DNA from: Verrucomicrobiales bacterium | GTDB taxonomy: Bacteria; Verrucomicrobiota; Verrucomicrobiia; Limisphaerales; UBA9464 | Assembly (NCBI GenBank): GCA_005793375.1 | Contig: SXSK01000379.1 | Span: 1-39,048, forward strand | Length of the DNA stretch: 39,048 nt | Reading direction: 5' to 3' | In this document: in pieces, positions 7,503 through 16,996 of the stretch | Position numbering within the stretch: the first letter of the stretch is position 1 | Layout of the letters: the number at the start of each line of letters is the position of its first letter | Notes under the pieces: model-generated | Told to the model about the DNA's origin: nothing | Seen by the model: only the letters and a program-made list of their open reading frames with translations | The model's database searches: none | Translations under genes and position numbers: made by a program

Positions 7503-9008
7503 TTAGCGGGCCGCCGAAGTTTGTGCAGTCACAGGCTCAGGATGCAGCGAACTGCCAACCGCATTAGACGCCGTCTGCACCAAGAAGTGCGGCAGCACCC
7601 CCGCATACAGCATGCCCGCAATGCAAATGGCAAGTGCCACTTTGGTGGTGATACCGAATCTCAGGACACTCTTGTCAGGATTTGTGCCGCCCCAGTAAAT
7701 GGCGCGAATGATCCCCAAGTAGTAGTAAATCGACAGCACCACACCCACCACCGCCACCGCCACCAGCAAGTAATAGCTGGAATCCAACGTGCCAGCCGCC
7801 ATGACAGATCGAAGCAACAGAAACTTACCAAAGAATCCAGCTAATGGTGGCACCCCCGCCAACGACACCATCGACAGTGTCAATGCCAACGCCAAATAAG
7901 GCGATCGGTGGCCCAACCCATGAAGGACTGAAATATCTTCCGATTCGGTTTCGCGCAATACCACCGCGATTACCAGGAACGCAGCCAATACTGTAAAAAG
8001 GTACCCCGTGAGATAGTACAACGTAGCAGTCAACCCCTCGTGTGGTGCTGCGGCGACTCCGAGCAACAGAAAACCCGCATTGGCAATCGAACTATAACCC
8101 ATGAGGCGTTTGATATTCCGTTGGGGAATGGCGCACAATGCCCCATACAAGATGGTGATCGCTGCCACCACGATCAATAATTTAGTGGCATGTGAAGTAA
8201 GCATTGGGACCGCACCAAACAAGACGCGCATCAACAAGACGATGCCTGCTGCCTTCGAACCGACAGCCAAGAAAGCCGTCGCGGGTGCCGGAGACCCCTG
8301 GTACACGTCGGGGGCCCAAATCTGAAAGGGGACTGCCGCGATCTTAAATCCAAGCCCAACCGTCACCAGCAACAGCCCAACCAAAAACACCGGGTTCGCC
8401 GCCAGTGTCTTTTGCAGGGCTCGGACCTCTTCGAAATTAGTGGTCCCGGCAGAGCCAAATACCAGCGCGATCCCGAACACCATGAACGCCGAAGCGAGGG
8501 CTCCAATGATCAGATACTTGACCCCGGCTTCCAAGGACGCCATCCGGTTTCTCTGGAAACTATTCAGCACGACAAACGTAATCGTGATCAGCTCCAACGA
8601 GACGAACATCATCACAAAATCATTCGAGGAGGCCGCGAACAACATCCCCAGCAAGGCGAAGAGCGTCAGCGAATAGAATTCCGAAATCCCCGCGGTAAAC
8701 CGGCTGGAGTATTCGACACTCATCAATAATACAATCGCAGCCGCCAGTAGAAAGAACTGCTTAAAATAAACCGCCAATCCGTCTTGGATGAACATGCCGA
8801 ACTTGGACCCCCCGATCGGAAAAACCGACACGTGGACCGGATCGATCAATAGCCCTCGGAATCCATACAGAAAAATGGCAACCAATCCGGCAGCAGCAGC
8901 ATACCCGAGTTTGTTTCGTGCCTCTGAGGGCAACCAAAGGTCCGCGAGCAAAACGCCAAGCCCCAGGAGCACGACGGCAATCTCAGACTGAAAGAGGGAA
9001 AGGTTCAT
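7503..9008 (-). CDS. nuoN: NADH-quinone oxidoreductase subunit N
   Basis: This is one of the three antiporter-like proton-pumping subunits of respiratory complex I, set in the inner membrane. Its 501 residues match the family length (about 480-500). It has roughly 14 hydrophobic helices, with the proton-antiporter core (LGLGFKIAAVPFQIWAPDVYQGSPAPATAFLAVGSKAAGIVLL) near residues 220-265, including the conserved Lys in GFKIA and the family's DVYQGSP. The ATG at 9008 follows nuoM's stop by 16 bp. It is the last gene of the nuo run on the minus strand. The C-terminal 30 residues (ASNAVGSSLHPEPVT...) are a polar tail not needed for the fold. Confidence 0.95.
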   Translation of the reverse strand: MNLSLFQSEIAVVLLGLGVLLADLWLPSEARNKLGYAAAAGLVAIFLYGFRGLLIDPVHVSVFPIGGSKFGMFIQDGLAVYFKQFFLLAAAIVLLMSVEYSSRFTAGISEFYSLTLFALLGMLFAASSNDFVMMFVSLELITITFVVLNSFQRNRMASLEAGVKYLIIGALASAFMVFGIALVFGSAGTTNFEEVRALQKTLAANPVFLVGLLLVTVGLGFKIAAVPFQIWAPDVYQGSPAPATAFLAVGSKAAGIVLLMRVLFGAVPMLTSHATKLLIVVAAITILYGALCAIPQRNIKRLMGYSSIANAGFLLLGVAAAPHEGLTATLYYLTGYLFTVLAAFLVIAVVLRETESEDISVLHGLGHRSPYLALALTLSMVSLAGVPPLAGFFGKFLLLRSVMAAGTLDSSYYLLVAVAVVGVVLSIYYYLGIIRAIYWGGTNPDKSVLRFGITTKVALAICIAGMLYAGVLPHFLVQTASNAVGSSLHPEPVTAQTSAAR

Positions 9009-9024
9009 CGATCAAACAGGAAGG

Positions 9025-10647
9025 TCATTTGGGTTCGGTCGCCGGAGCTACGGCGGTCGTGGGCACTCGGTTCGTCGCAAGTTTCACCAATTCCTCCGCA
9101 TCCGGGCGGATTCGCTCAGTAAGAATTCCCGGGGCGAAACCAAACAGCAACAGGCTCGCTAACAACACCACATACGGCAAACGCCGCCAACCCCGCCAAA
9201 TTCCTCCTCCCAGAGCTGAATTCAGGACCCAAGTCAGCCAGGTAACGACTTGTGCACCCAAGCCGATATTGGGAAGCGGCTCCGGTAAGGGCTCGGAGTG
9301 AGGGAATTCCCTCAACGCCGCAAACTCCGGATTCAATTCGCCATGCAACATCTCTCGGATGGCACGGAGCATGTACACTCCCCCAATCACCAAACCACCC
9401 CACGCAGCCGCCATCACAAACCAGGGAAATTGCTTCCAAGCGCCAAACATCACCGTCACCTCACCGGCAAAATTGGCAAAACCCGGCACACCGCACCCCG
9501 CCATCAATGCCGCGATTAAAACCGTTCCAAAAAACGGAACCCGGGCCAGGACGCCGCCAAACCGGTTAAGTTCCAACGTGCCGGCATGGCGGTGAAACCA
9601 TCCAGACACCGCAAAACTTAACGCCGCCAACAACGCGTGCGACACCATGACGAGCACCGTTCCCGTAACACCAATCACTGAGACACTCGCGATTCCCAGA
9701 AAACAGAAACCCATATGTGCCAAGCTGGAATTACCCAGAAGCAGATTCAAGTTGCGCTGACGCATTGCCACAAAACCACAATACAGAAGGTTTCCAAGCC
9801 CAAGGACCAGAAGCACCGGCATCCACTTGGCAACGCCTTCCGGCATTATTGGCAACGCCACACGCAGCAGAGCTAGCAGACCAGCCTTCTTGAGTATGCC
9901 CGCATGCATCATCGCCGTCGCCGTCGGTGCACTCGCATACCCCAGCGGAGCCCAACTATGAAAGGGCCACAACCCAACCAGTGTCCCAAAGCCAAACAAC
10001 AAACAGGGGAAAGCCACCGCCTGAATTCCTGATGGCAAGGGCGCCGTGGCGATCAGTGCACGCAATTTCACCACGTCCAGGGTCTGCGTCTGCGCATAGA
10101 CCAAAATCAACCCAACCAGCGCAATCATCGCTCCCAAAGTCAGGTAGATCGTGATCTTAAATGCAGCGTAGTTTTTCTCCGGACCACGCCCCCAGAGCCC
10201 GATCATGAGAAACGTCGGCACCAGCGCCAGTTCGTTGAAAAAGTAGAAGAAAAACAGATCGAGCGAGGCAAATGCACCCAGCGCCCCACCTATGATCAGC
10301 AGCAACAAGAAGTAATAGAGTGTTGGCTGCCGTTCAATGTCCCAGGATACCCCGACAGCCGCAAATCCCACCAGTGCCGCTGCCAAAATCAGACCAATAT
10401 TTAATCCATCGGCGCCAACATGGTATGAGAGAGAAAACACGGCGTGGTTCAGCCACGGTACCTGATGGTCAAATTGCAGCCCCCCACCCGGTTGAAATAG
10501 AAAGAACAACCGAGTTGCCAGGGCTGCCGTGACCGCCGTCCCAGCAATGGCCACTAGACGGAGAACAAAGCGGTAGTTCCCAGGAATCAGCAGCACAACC
10601 AGCGCCGTGATCAGCGGGGTCAGAACAATGGAAGTCAGCGGTGACAT
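9025..10647 (-). CDS. nuoM: NADH-quinone oxidoreductase subunit M
   Basis: This is an antiporter-like proton-pumping subunit of complex I in the inner membrane, 540 residues against a usual ~500-510. Conserved blocks are visible: LFFFYFFNELALVPTFLMIGLWG with the key Glu, LVGLWPFHSWAPLGYASAPTATAMMHAGILKKAGLLALLR, and NLLLGNSSLAHMGF. The extra length is mainly in the C-terminal part, where the loop after MLRAIREMLHGEL is long and Pro-rich before the final helix and tail. The ATG at 10647 is only 3 bp after nuoL's stop, which indicates tight co-translation. Downstream nuoN follows by 16 bp. Confidence 0.95.
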   Translation of the reverse strand: MSPLTSIVLTPLITALVVLLIPGNYRFVLRLVAIAGTAVTAALATRLFFLFQPGGGLQFDHQVPWLNHAVFSLSYHVGADGLNIGLILAAALVGFAAVGVSWDIERQPTLYYFLLLLIIGGALGAFASLDLFFFYFFNELALVPTFLMIGLWGRGPEKNYAAFKITIYLTLGAMIALVGLILVYAQTQTLDVVKLRALIATAPLPSGIQAVAFPCLLFGFGTLVGLWPFHSWAPLGYASAPTATAMMHAGILKKAGLLALLRVALPIMPEGVAKWMPVLLVLGLGNLLYCGFVAMRQRNLNLLLGNSSLAHMGFCFLGIASVSVIGVTGTVLVMVSHALLAALSFAVSGWFHRHAGTLELNRFGGVLARVPFFGTVLIAALMAGCGVPGFANFAGEVTVMFGAWKQFPWFVMAAAWGGLVIGGVYMLRAIREMLHGELNPEFAALREFPHSEPLPEPLPNIGLGAQVVTWLTWVLNSALGGGIWRGWRRLPYVVLLASLLLFGFAPGILTERIRPDAEELVKLATNRVPTTAVAPATEPK

Positions 10648-10650
10648 GAG

Positions 10651-12660
10651 CTATTGAAGAGCAATGAAAGCCAGGAACGCGACGCCAGCCGCGAATAGAA
10701 AAGCGTAAGTCTGTAAATTGCCGGTCTGAACCAACCTCAGCGCACGACCAACAATTTCGATGGTGCCATGAATGCCTCGCACCCCGAGGCCATCAATGAT
10801 CCAACGATCGAACCAGGCCATGATGCAGGCAACAGTGTCGTGAATCGGAATGAACACCGAATCGTAAATCTCGTCGAAGTAGAACTTCTTGCGCATCGCC
10901 CGCGACAGGTTCGTAAACAGGCCGGGCAGCGGATCCCGTGCCTGATTCCAGTAGAGCGCCCACGCTGCGCTACCGCCCAGCAGAACACCGAACAACCCCA
11001 AGAAGGCCGCCAAGGCATTGTGGTTGAACGGGGCGAACAACGCATGATCGATTCCGCCCAAGATCATCGTCAACATCGGGCCGATCCCCTCCTGCGCCAC
11101 AACCCGACCCACTCCCTCATGGCTGCGCACGCCAAAGTGGCCTGCAATGAATTCTCCAACCGGAAACCATCCCGCCACCACACTCGGCACCGCCAGGAAC
11201 ATTAAGGGAATCGTCATGCTGCGAGGCGATTCATGCGCGTGTTCCGCCGATTCCGTTCGGGTCGTACCGAAGAATGCAACCAATACCAACCGACACATAT
11301 AGAACGTGGTCAGGCAAGCCACCAGAACCGCCAGTCCGCAAAGAATCGGATTGGCTTCTAACGCGGTCGCCAAAATCTCGTCTTTCGAATAAAATCCGCT
11401 GAAGGGCGGCAACCCCGCGAGCGCGGCGGTCCCGATGGCAAAGGTCCAAAAAGTCACAGGCATCTTTTTCCAGAGCCCACCCATCCTCCAGATGTCCTGC
11501 TCATGATGGCAGGCATGAATCACGGACCCCGCTCCAAGAAATAACATCGCCTTGAAGAAAGCGTGCGTAAACAGGTGGAACATCGAAGCGCTGGGATTAC
11601 CAGTACTTGCCCCCAGCCCAACCGCCATCACCATGTACCCCAATTGCGACAGCGTCGAATACGCCAGGATCCGTTTGATATCATTCTGCTGGACGGCTGT
11701 CAGCGCCGCCAGCAACGCCGTGATACCGCCGATCCAGGCCACCACGGTCGCCGCTGACAAGTCGCCGAGGAACGATAATGCCGGCGGCCACCCCGCCGGA
11801 ACCGTGTAAATGAAGAATACCCGACAAAGCATATACACACCCGCAGCCACCATGGTTGCCGCGTGAATCAACGCGGACACCGGCGTGGGGCCTTCCATGG
11901 CGTCGGGCAGCCACACATGCAGTGGAAACTGCGCGCTTTTGCCCATCGCACCCATGAAAACCAGCAACCCGGCAAGACCAGCCCAGACTCCCATCGCCGC
12001 CGGATTCTTGATCAAACTGGCTTGGATCTCTTGGAAATTCACGGATCCAACCGCAGACCACACCATGAGGATTCCCAGGATGAATCCGAAGTCACCCAGA
12101 CGATTGGAGAGAAACGCCTTCTTCGCTGCATCGCCGGCGGCCGGTCGTTCGAACCAAAAACCGATCAGCAAATAACTGGAAACACCGACCAATTCCCAGA
12201 ACACGAACATCATCACGAAGTTGTTCGCCAACACGATCCCTAGCATCGAAAACACAAACAACCCCAGTGTGCAGAAGAAGCGAGAATAGCTCGCGTCATC
12301 GTGCATATAACTCGTGGAGAAAATCATCACCAACGAGGCCACTCCGGTCACCACCAGCAACATCAGTGTTGACAACGCATCGAGATGCAACCCGATATCC
12401 ACCTTCAAGTCGCCGATGTGGAGAAACTGAAAGGGTGTACACTCCGCACTGGCAGCGCCGAACACCGCGAACAGCGTCACACTCAGGATAAATGACAGGA
12501 TAACCGTGCCCAGCGTGAAGACCGTGGTAAGCACCCGGTCGCGCCGGGTAATAAACCACGCCATCACACTGCCGAGCAACGGCAGAAATAGTACCAGCCA
12601 GGCAAGGTCTTGAATCTTAGATCCTGACTGGACGGCGTGTTGGACAGCGTCGTGTTCCAT
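10651..12660 (-). CDS. nuoL: NADH-quinone oxidoreductase subunit L
   Basis: This is the largest antiporter-like membrane subunit of complex I; its long lateral helix braces the other pumps. It has 669 residues from the ATG at 12660. A TTG at 12669 would add three residues and is less likely. Conserved segments include MMFVFWELVGVSSYLLIGFWFERPAAGDAAKKAFLSNRLGDFGF, the quinone-pump core FMGAMGKSAQFPLHVWLPDAMEGPTPVSALIHAATMVAAGVYM and ILAYSTLSQLGYMVMA. The C-terminal portion holds the long amphipathic helix region and a final hydrophobic anchor (FLFAAGVAFLAFIALQ). It lies 19 bp after nuoK's stop and 3 bp before nuoM. Confidence 0.96.
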   Translation of the reverse strand: MEHDAVQHAVQSGSKIQDLAWLVLFLPLLGSVMAWFITRRDRVLTTVFTLGTVILSFILSVTLFAVFGAASAECTPFQFLHIGDLKVDIGLHLDALSTLMLLVVTGVASLVMIFSTSYMHDDASYSRFFCTLGLFVFSMLGIVLANNFVMMFVFWELVGVSSYLLIGFWFERPAAGDAAKKAFLSNRLGDFGFILGILMVWSAVGSVNFQEIQASLIKNPAAMGVWAGLAGLLVFMGAMGKSAQFPLHVWLPDAMEGPTPVSALIHAATMVAAGVYMLCRVFFIYTVPAGWPPALSFLGDLSAATVVAWIGGITALLAALTAVQQNDIKRILAYSTLSQLGYMVMAVGLGASTGNPSASMFHLFTHAFFKAMLFLGAGSVIHACHHEQDIWRMGGLWKKMPVTFWTFAIGTAALAGLPPFSGFYSKDEILATALEANPILCGLAVLVACLTTFYMCRLVLVAFFGTTRTESAEHAHESPRSMTIPLMFLAVPSVVAGWFPVGEFIAGHFGVRSHEGVGRVVAQEGIGPMLTMILGGIDHALFAPFNHNALAAFLGLFGVLLGGSAAWALYWNQARDPLPGLFTNLSRAMRKKFYFDEIYDSVFIPIHDTVACIMAWFDRWIIDGLGVRGIHGTIEIVGRALRLVQTGNLQTYAFLFAAGVAFLAFIALQ

Positions 12661-12679
12661 GAAAATCAAATAGGCTCGT

Positions 12680-12988
12680 TCAAAATTTCAAGCTGCTGAG
12701 GTCTTCGACATGGGCAGTTTGTCGCTTTCGATAAATCGCCACAATCAATGCCAGGCCGACGGCTACTTCGGCTGCCGCCACCGTGATGATAAAAAACACC
12801 ATCACCTGACCGTTGAGCTGGTTGTTGAAGTGAGAGAATGCGACCAACGCAAGGTTCGCCGCATTGAGCATCAGTTCCAGGCTCATGTACACCACCAGCA
12901 GATTGCGGCGGGCCAGAACTCCGAGAAGTCCCAGGCAAAATAGCAATCCGCTAACGACGAGATAATGTTGAAGAGTCGGGGTGATCAT
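12680..12988 (-). CDS. nuoK: NADH-quinone oxidoreductase subunit K
   Basis: This small complex I membrane subunit helps relay protons between the quinone site and the antiporter subunits. Its 102 residues are exactly the family size, with three helices. The conserved membrane Glu residues are present in [18 protein letters not shown] (first) and in [18 protein letters not shown] (second). The ATG at 12988 follows nuoJ's stop with a 49-bp gap. It is followed by nuoL. Confidence 0.96.
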   Translation of the reverse strand: MITPTLQHYLVVSGLLFCLGLLGVLARRNLLVVYMSLELMLNAANLALVAFSHFNNQLNGQVMVFFIITVAAAEVAVGLALIVAIYRKRQTAHVEDLSSLKF

Positions 12989-13037
12989 GGCTGTGCCTCA
13001 AAAACGTCATGCCCAGTGGATGGTTGGATATAACCAC

Positions 13038-13550
13038 TCATTTCATTTCCTTTTTGCTGAGGAGGATCACGCCCACCATGGCAACCAACAACAACACCGA
13101 GAGGATTTCGAACGGGAGAAGGTATTCCGTAAACAGGAGTCGACCGAGCGGTTTGGTGGACCCTTCAGCCCGCTGTCCCGCAGCAGAAGCGAGGGGTGTC
13201 GCTTGGACCAAGGCTCGCACCAGCAATCCAGCGATCGCCAACACCGCCACGCCTCCGATGCCCAAGGCGGCCTTGTTCAACCGACGGCGCTCTTCCTCTT
13301 TGATGTCCAGGAGCATGATCACAAAGAGGAACAACACCATCACCGCACCGGCATAAACCAGCACTTGAACCGCCGCCAGGAAGAACGCCTGCAACAGCAC
13401 GAACAACCCGGCCATGGAGATGATCGTCAGCACCAAAAACATTGCGCTCGTCACAGGATTCCGACTGAACGGATTGGCAACACACAGGAAGCCAAACAGC
13501 AGCGTGAAGCCAGCCAAAGCGTAAAACAACAGGTCAGGAAGAGTAGGCAT
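13038..13550 (-). CDS. nuoJ: NADH-quinone oxidoreductase subunit J
   Basis: This membrane subunit of complex I next to NuoK contributes the pi-bulge helix of the coupling region. It has 170 residues and five predicted helices. The family segment FLAAVQVLVYAGAVMVLFLFVIMLLD is clear at about residues 53-80. The final helix (YLLPFEILSVLLLVAMVGVILLSKKE) is followed by a short basic end. The ATG at 13550 lies 6 bp after nuoI's stop. The stretch between the third and fourth helices (QATPLASAAGQRAEGSTKP) is polar, as in other family members. Confidence 0.95.
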   Translation of the reverse strand: MPTLPDLLFYALAGFTLLFGFLCVANPFSRNPVTSAMFLVLTIISMAGLFVLLQAFFLAAVQVLVYAGAVMVLFLFVIMLLDIKEEERRRLNKAALGIGGVAVLAIAGLLVRALVQATPLASAAGQRAEGSTKPLGRLLFTEYLLPFEILSVLLLVAMVGVILLSKKEMK

Positions 13551-13556
13551 GGGTGC

Positions 13557-14138
13557 TTAGTGGGTCTTGACCGGAAATACTTCCTGGTGCTGGGCGGATT
13601 CCAGTTTGTGTTTCCATTTCTGAATGCCCGCGTGGGTGCCGCCCAAGCTCAGCAGTTTCTCCTTGTTGTAAATCATCTCTTCCCGGCTGGTGCCGGTCAG
13701 CGAATAGTCTTTCTGAAGGAAAATAGCTTCCTCCGGACAAACTTCCTGGCACATGCCGCAAAAAATGCACCGCAGCATGTTGATCTCAAATTCTCGGGGC
13801 ATTTTTTCCGCATTGGCACGATCCGACGGAATCCCCTCAGGACCCGGAGGGGTAATCTTGATGGCCTTCGGCGGACAGATGAATTCACACAATTGGCAGC
13901 TCACGCACTTGGTGTGCCCCTCCTGATCACGAACCAAGTAGGGTGCTCCGCGATAACCCTCGGCCACAGTCCAAGGCACTTCCGGATAATAGCCTTGGGA
14001 CAGGTCAGTCGCGGTATTATGCCCTTTGGCCGAACGCAGAAAATGTCGTGCGGTCACCTTAAGCCCGCTCAAAATCGCCGGGAGATAGGATCTCTCGTAA
14101 AACGTCAGCGGGGTACGATCAACAACCTTGGTACTCAT
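13557..14138 (-). CDS. nuoI: NADH-quinone oxidoreductase subunit I
   Basis: This peripheral-arm subunit of complex I carries two [4Fe-4S] clusters (N6a and N6b) that pass electrons toward NuoB. It has 193 residues. Both ferredoxin motifs are intact: CVSCQLCEFICPPKAI and CIFCGMCQEVCPEEAI, each C-x2-C-x2-C-x3-C-P. The N-terminal 40 residues (YLPAILSGLKVTARHFL...) match the amphipathic segment that docks the subunit on the membrane arm. The C-terminal tail (KHKLESAQHQEVFPV) is ordinary. It lies 10 bp after nuoH and 6 bp before nuoJ. Confidence 0.96.
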   Translation of the reverse strand: MSTKVVDRTPLTFYERSYLPAILSGLKVTARHFLRSAKGHNTATDLSQGYYPEVPWTVAEGYRGAPYLVRDQEGHTKCVSCQLCEFICPPKAIKITPPGPEGIPSDRANAEKMPREFEINMLRCIFCGMCQEVCPEEAIFLQKDYSLTGTSREEMIYNKEKLLSLGGTHAGIQKWKHKLESAQHQEVFPVKTH

Positions 14139-14148
14139 GCGCGCTTCT

Positions 14149-15243
14149 TTATTTGTGGGTCAAGGCAATCAGGCCCGCAGTGATTATGATGTTTACCAAG
14201 GCCAGTGGGATAAATCGGCGCCAACCCAGATTCATCAATTGGTCATACCGAAATCGTGGCAACATCCAACGAACCCAGATGAACAGAACCATAAAGAATC
14301 CGAGTTTCGCCAGGAACCAGACAATGTGGCTCAAGCCAACCAGCAGCGAACTCGCGGGTGCGCCACCCCAAATCGGAGTCCAACCACCCAAGAAAAGCGT
14401 TACCATCATCGCCGAAGCCCCGATCATCGCCGCGTATTCGCCAAGGAAGAATAACGCAAACTTCATCGAGCTATATTCGGTGTGGTAACCGCCGACTAAT
14501 TCAGTCTCCGACTCCGGTAGGTCAAACGGCAAACGATTGGTTTCAGCGAAGGCAGATACCAGAAAAATGAAAAAGGCCAGTGGTTGCTTGAAGATCAACC
14601 ATTCATGAATGCCGCCGCTCTGGTAGGCCACCACTTTCGAAAGATTCAAATCGCCAACCACCAAGAAGACCGAAACCACACTCATTCCCATGGCGATTTC
14701 ATACGAAATCATTTGAGCACTCGACCGGATGCCTCCCAGGAACGGGTACTTGGAGTTGGAGGCGTATCCAGCCAGCACAATTCCGTAGACCCCCAATGAC
14801 ACAATTCCAAATGTATACAAGATGCCGACATTCAAGTCGGCAATGACCATCGGATTATTGGCATTGCCCAGGGTGGATCCAAACGGGATCACCGCCAAGG
14901 TCATCAACGCCGGCACGCAAGAAATCGCTGGAGCAATCCAGAAGTAGATCTTTCGGACGTACGATGGTGTGAAGTCTTCCTTCAGAATAAACTTTAACCC
15001 GTCCGCCATTGGCTGGAATATACCCAGCTTGGTCAGGAACGGCCCAACCACAGGCAGATAGTGAACAAAAAACGGGGCGGCGCGGTTCGGACCCACACGA
15101 TCCTGGATCCAGGCAGACACTTTGCGCTCAACCAATACGGCGTAGGCCACACCGGTCATCGCCACCGCGAAAACCAGCACGATCTTCACCGCACTGAACA
15201 GCATGAACTGAACCGTCGGATCAAGATAACGAATGAAATCCAT
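14149..15243 (-). CDS. nuoH: NADH-quinone oxidoreductase subunit H
   Basis: This membrane subunit of complex I forms the quinone-binding chamber together with NuoB and NuoD. Its 364 residues are a little longer than the usual ~325-345. Conserved blocks present are the N-terminal VERKVSAWIQDRVGPNR, GLKFILKEDFTP and the Glu-rich quinone-site loop ETNRLPFDLPESETELVGGYHTEYSSMKFALFFLGEY. About eight to nine helices are predicted. The ATG at 15243 follows nuoG's stop by 21 bp, and nuoI follows in turn by 10 bp. Confidence 0.96.
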   Translation of the reverse strand: MDFIRYLDPTVQFMLFSAVKIVLVFAVAMTGVAYAVLVERKVSAWIQDRVGPNRAAPFFVHYLPVVGPFLTKLGIFQPMADGLKFILKEDFTPSYVRKIYFWIAPAISCVPALMTLAVIPFGSTLGNANNPMVIADLNVGILYTFGIVSLGVYGIVLAGYASNSKYPFLGGIRSSAQMISYEIAMGMSVVSVFLVVGDLNLSKVVAYQSGGIHEWLIFKQPLAFFIFLVSAFAETNRLPFDLPESETELVGGYHTEYSSMKFALFFLGEYAAMIGASAMMVTLFLGGWTPIWGGAPASSLLVGLSHIVWFLAKLGFFMVLFIWVRWMLPRFRYDQLMNLGWRRFIPLALVNIIITAGLIALTHK

Positions 15244-15264
15244 CGATGTCCTTTGTCCTCAAAA

Positions 15265-16983
15265 TCAAATCGCTACGGTCACACCCGTGTCTCCCAGTTT
15301 ACCCCATTCCAATCCAGCCAACGCCGGAACGTCTTTCGCCATCTGGTTGAACAGTCCCTCGATGGTCGTGAACCCTGTCGAGCCTGTCACCTTTTCCACC
15401 AACTCGTGAAGCACTTCCCATTCGGGTCGTGCATCGCCGGGCGCTTCCGCCGCCTTTTCAAACCGCTGCACCCGCCCTTTCACATTGATGAAGGTCCCAC
15501 GCTTCTCTGCGGCCGCACATCCCGGCAAAACAAAGGCGGCTCTGGCCGTCGTCGCATTCGGCAGAATATCACTCGCAATCAAGGTCTCCAGTTTGCCTAG
15601 CAAATCCGCGCCAATACCCTGTTGAGTGACGTCTTCCCCAAAAACAACCAAGTGCCGGATGGATCCGTTTCGAATGCCGTCTGCGATCCAGGCCAGTTGG
15701 ATGCCCAATTCAGTAAACGTGATCCCCGTCAGACGTGCCCCCTGTGAATTCGGGTTTCGGTCGTCGCAAACTAGTAGCCGATCGGCATTCCCCGCACGGG
15801 GCACCGAATCCGTGACCGCGCCAAGTCGGGTCGCCAATCGCTTCAGCAGATAAAGTTCTTCGGTTGTTTGGCGCGCGCTGGCAATGATGGCCGTGCTGCC
15901 AGGTGTCGCAGAAGCCAGCCGTTCGGAAATCTCCTTTATGGCTGTGGCCCAGGTCGTCCGCTGACCGCGACTTTGGACTTCCGTCAGTCGATCCTTGCGG
16001 CCAACCCACTTGTAGTTCAGCCGACCCGCATCGCACATCCAGGGGCCATTCACCGCATTATTCTCACGCGGTTCATACCGATGAATCACTCCCTCGCGAC
16101 TCCCAATCGTGATGTTGCATCCCGTCCCACAGCTCGTGCAGAGGCTCTTGGTCTCTTTCAGAAACCACACCCGCATTTTAAATCGAAAATCCTTGGATGT
16201 CAGCGCACCGACGGGGCACAGATCCACCGTGTTCAAAGTGTAATTATTGTCGAAAGCCCGACCGGGAAACGCCGAGATCGTGTTGTACGATCCACGATTG
16301 ATAATACCCAGGGCATCGTCTCCCGCGATGTCCTTCGTGAACCGAATGCATCGCGTACACAACACGCAACGCTCGTCATCGAGCACAATACGCGGCCCCA
16401 GATCTACCGCTTTCGGTTTATGAACTTTCTCTTCAACAAATCGACTCGCCGACTGGCCATGCTGGACCGAATATTCCTGAAGTTTGCACTCTCCCGCCTG
16501 ATCGCAAATCGGGCAGTCCAACGGATGGTTGATCAAGAGAGATTCAAGGACCGCCTCGCGCATTTGCTTGGTTGCCGGCGAATTGGGGTACAATTCCATC
16601 CCTGGTGAAATCGGTGTTGCACAGGCAATCGCGCCGCGAGGTGTCTGCGGCTCGTAGGGCAACACCGATCGAGCGATCTTGGGCGAGCCGTCCTCATTCA
16701 GGACCGGCTTGCGATCCGGCCCAATCATGGGCGTCCCAAATTCAACCAAGCACATGCGGCAGTTACCCGCCACTGGAAGCTTCGGATGGTAGCAATAGTG
16801 TGGCACTTCCTGGCCGGCCATGTGGCAAGCCTGGAGCATCGTGGTCGGCTCCAGTTTGCCCTGCCAGTTCGGCATCATCTTCGGCACGTCGATTTCGCGG
16901 CCGTCCACCTTGATCCGGATCTTTTCAACCGGGGGAGGTACAGCAGGCGCTGGAGCTGGAGTCGTCGTCGCGGGGTTGGACAT
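15265..16983 (-). CDS. nuoG: NADH-quinone oxidoreductase subunit G, short form
   Basis: This peripheral subunit carries Fe-S clusters between NuoF/NuoE and NuoI. It has 572 residues, short beside the ~670-900 of many bacteria. All N-terminal cluster ligands are visible: [2Fe-2S] Cys at 64, 75, 78 and 121; the His-Cys3 cluster (H153, C157, C160, C166); and [4Fe-4S] C206, C209, C212 and C256. The extra N7-type set C282, C285, C289 plus the Cys in the WMCDAGR segment is also intact. The following molybdopterin-oxidoreductase-like part is reduced. It keeps the end motif EKRGTFINVKGRVQ but seems to lack a middle section. A Pro/Ala-rich N-terminal 20 residues precede the fold. The gene lies 13 bp after nuoF. 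Confidence 0.93.
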   Translation of the reverse strand: MSNPATTTPAPAPAVPPPVEKIRIKVDGREIDVPKMMPNWQGKLEPTTMLQACHMAGQEVPHYCYHPKLPVAGNCRMCLVEFGTPMIGPDRKPVLNEDGSPKIARSVLPYEPQTPRGAIACATPISPGMELYPNSPATKQMREAVLESLLINHPLDCPICDQAGECKLQEYSVQHGQSASRFVEEKVHKPKAVDLGPRIVLDDERCVLCTRCIRFTKDIAGDDALGIINRGSYNTISAFPGRAFDNNYTLNTVDLCPVGALTSKDFRFKMRVWFLKETKSLCTSCGTGCNITIGSREGVIHRYEPRENNAVNGPWMCDAGRLNYKWVGRKDRLTEVQSRGQRTTWATAIKEISERLASATPGSTAIIASARQTTEELYLLKRLATRLGAVTDSVPRAGNADRLLVCDDRNPNSQGARLTGITFTELGIQLAWIADGIRNGSIRHLVVFGEDVTQQGIGADLLGKLETLIASDILPNATTARAAFVLPGCAAAEKRGTFINVKGRVQRFEKAAEAPGDARPEWEVLHELVEKVTGSTGFTTIEGLFNQMAKDVPALAGLEWGKLGDTGVTVAI

Positions 16984-16996
16984 GGTCTGGAAGGAA

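Noticed and set aside
12981-14183. A plus-strand open frame of 400 codons
   Set aside because: It lies opposite nuoJ and nuoI, whose motifs are unmistakable. The plus-strand product is Gln/His/Arg-rich low-complexity sequence typical of an antisense shadow.
15868-16608. A plus-strand open frame of 246 codons
   Set aside because: It is antisense to nuoG, with its Fe-S motifs intact, and has no recognisable feature of its own.
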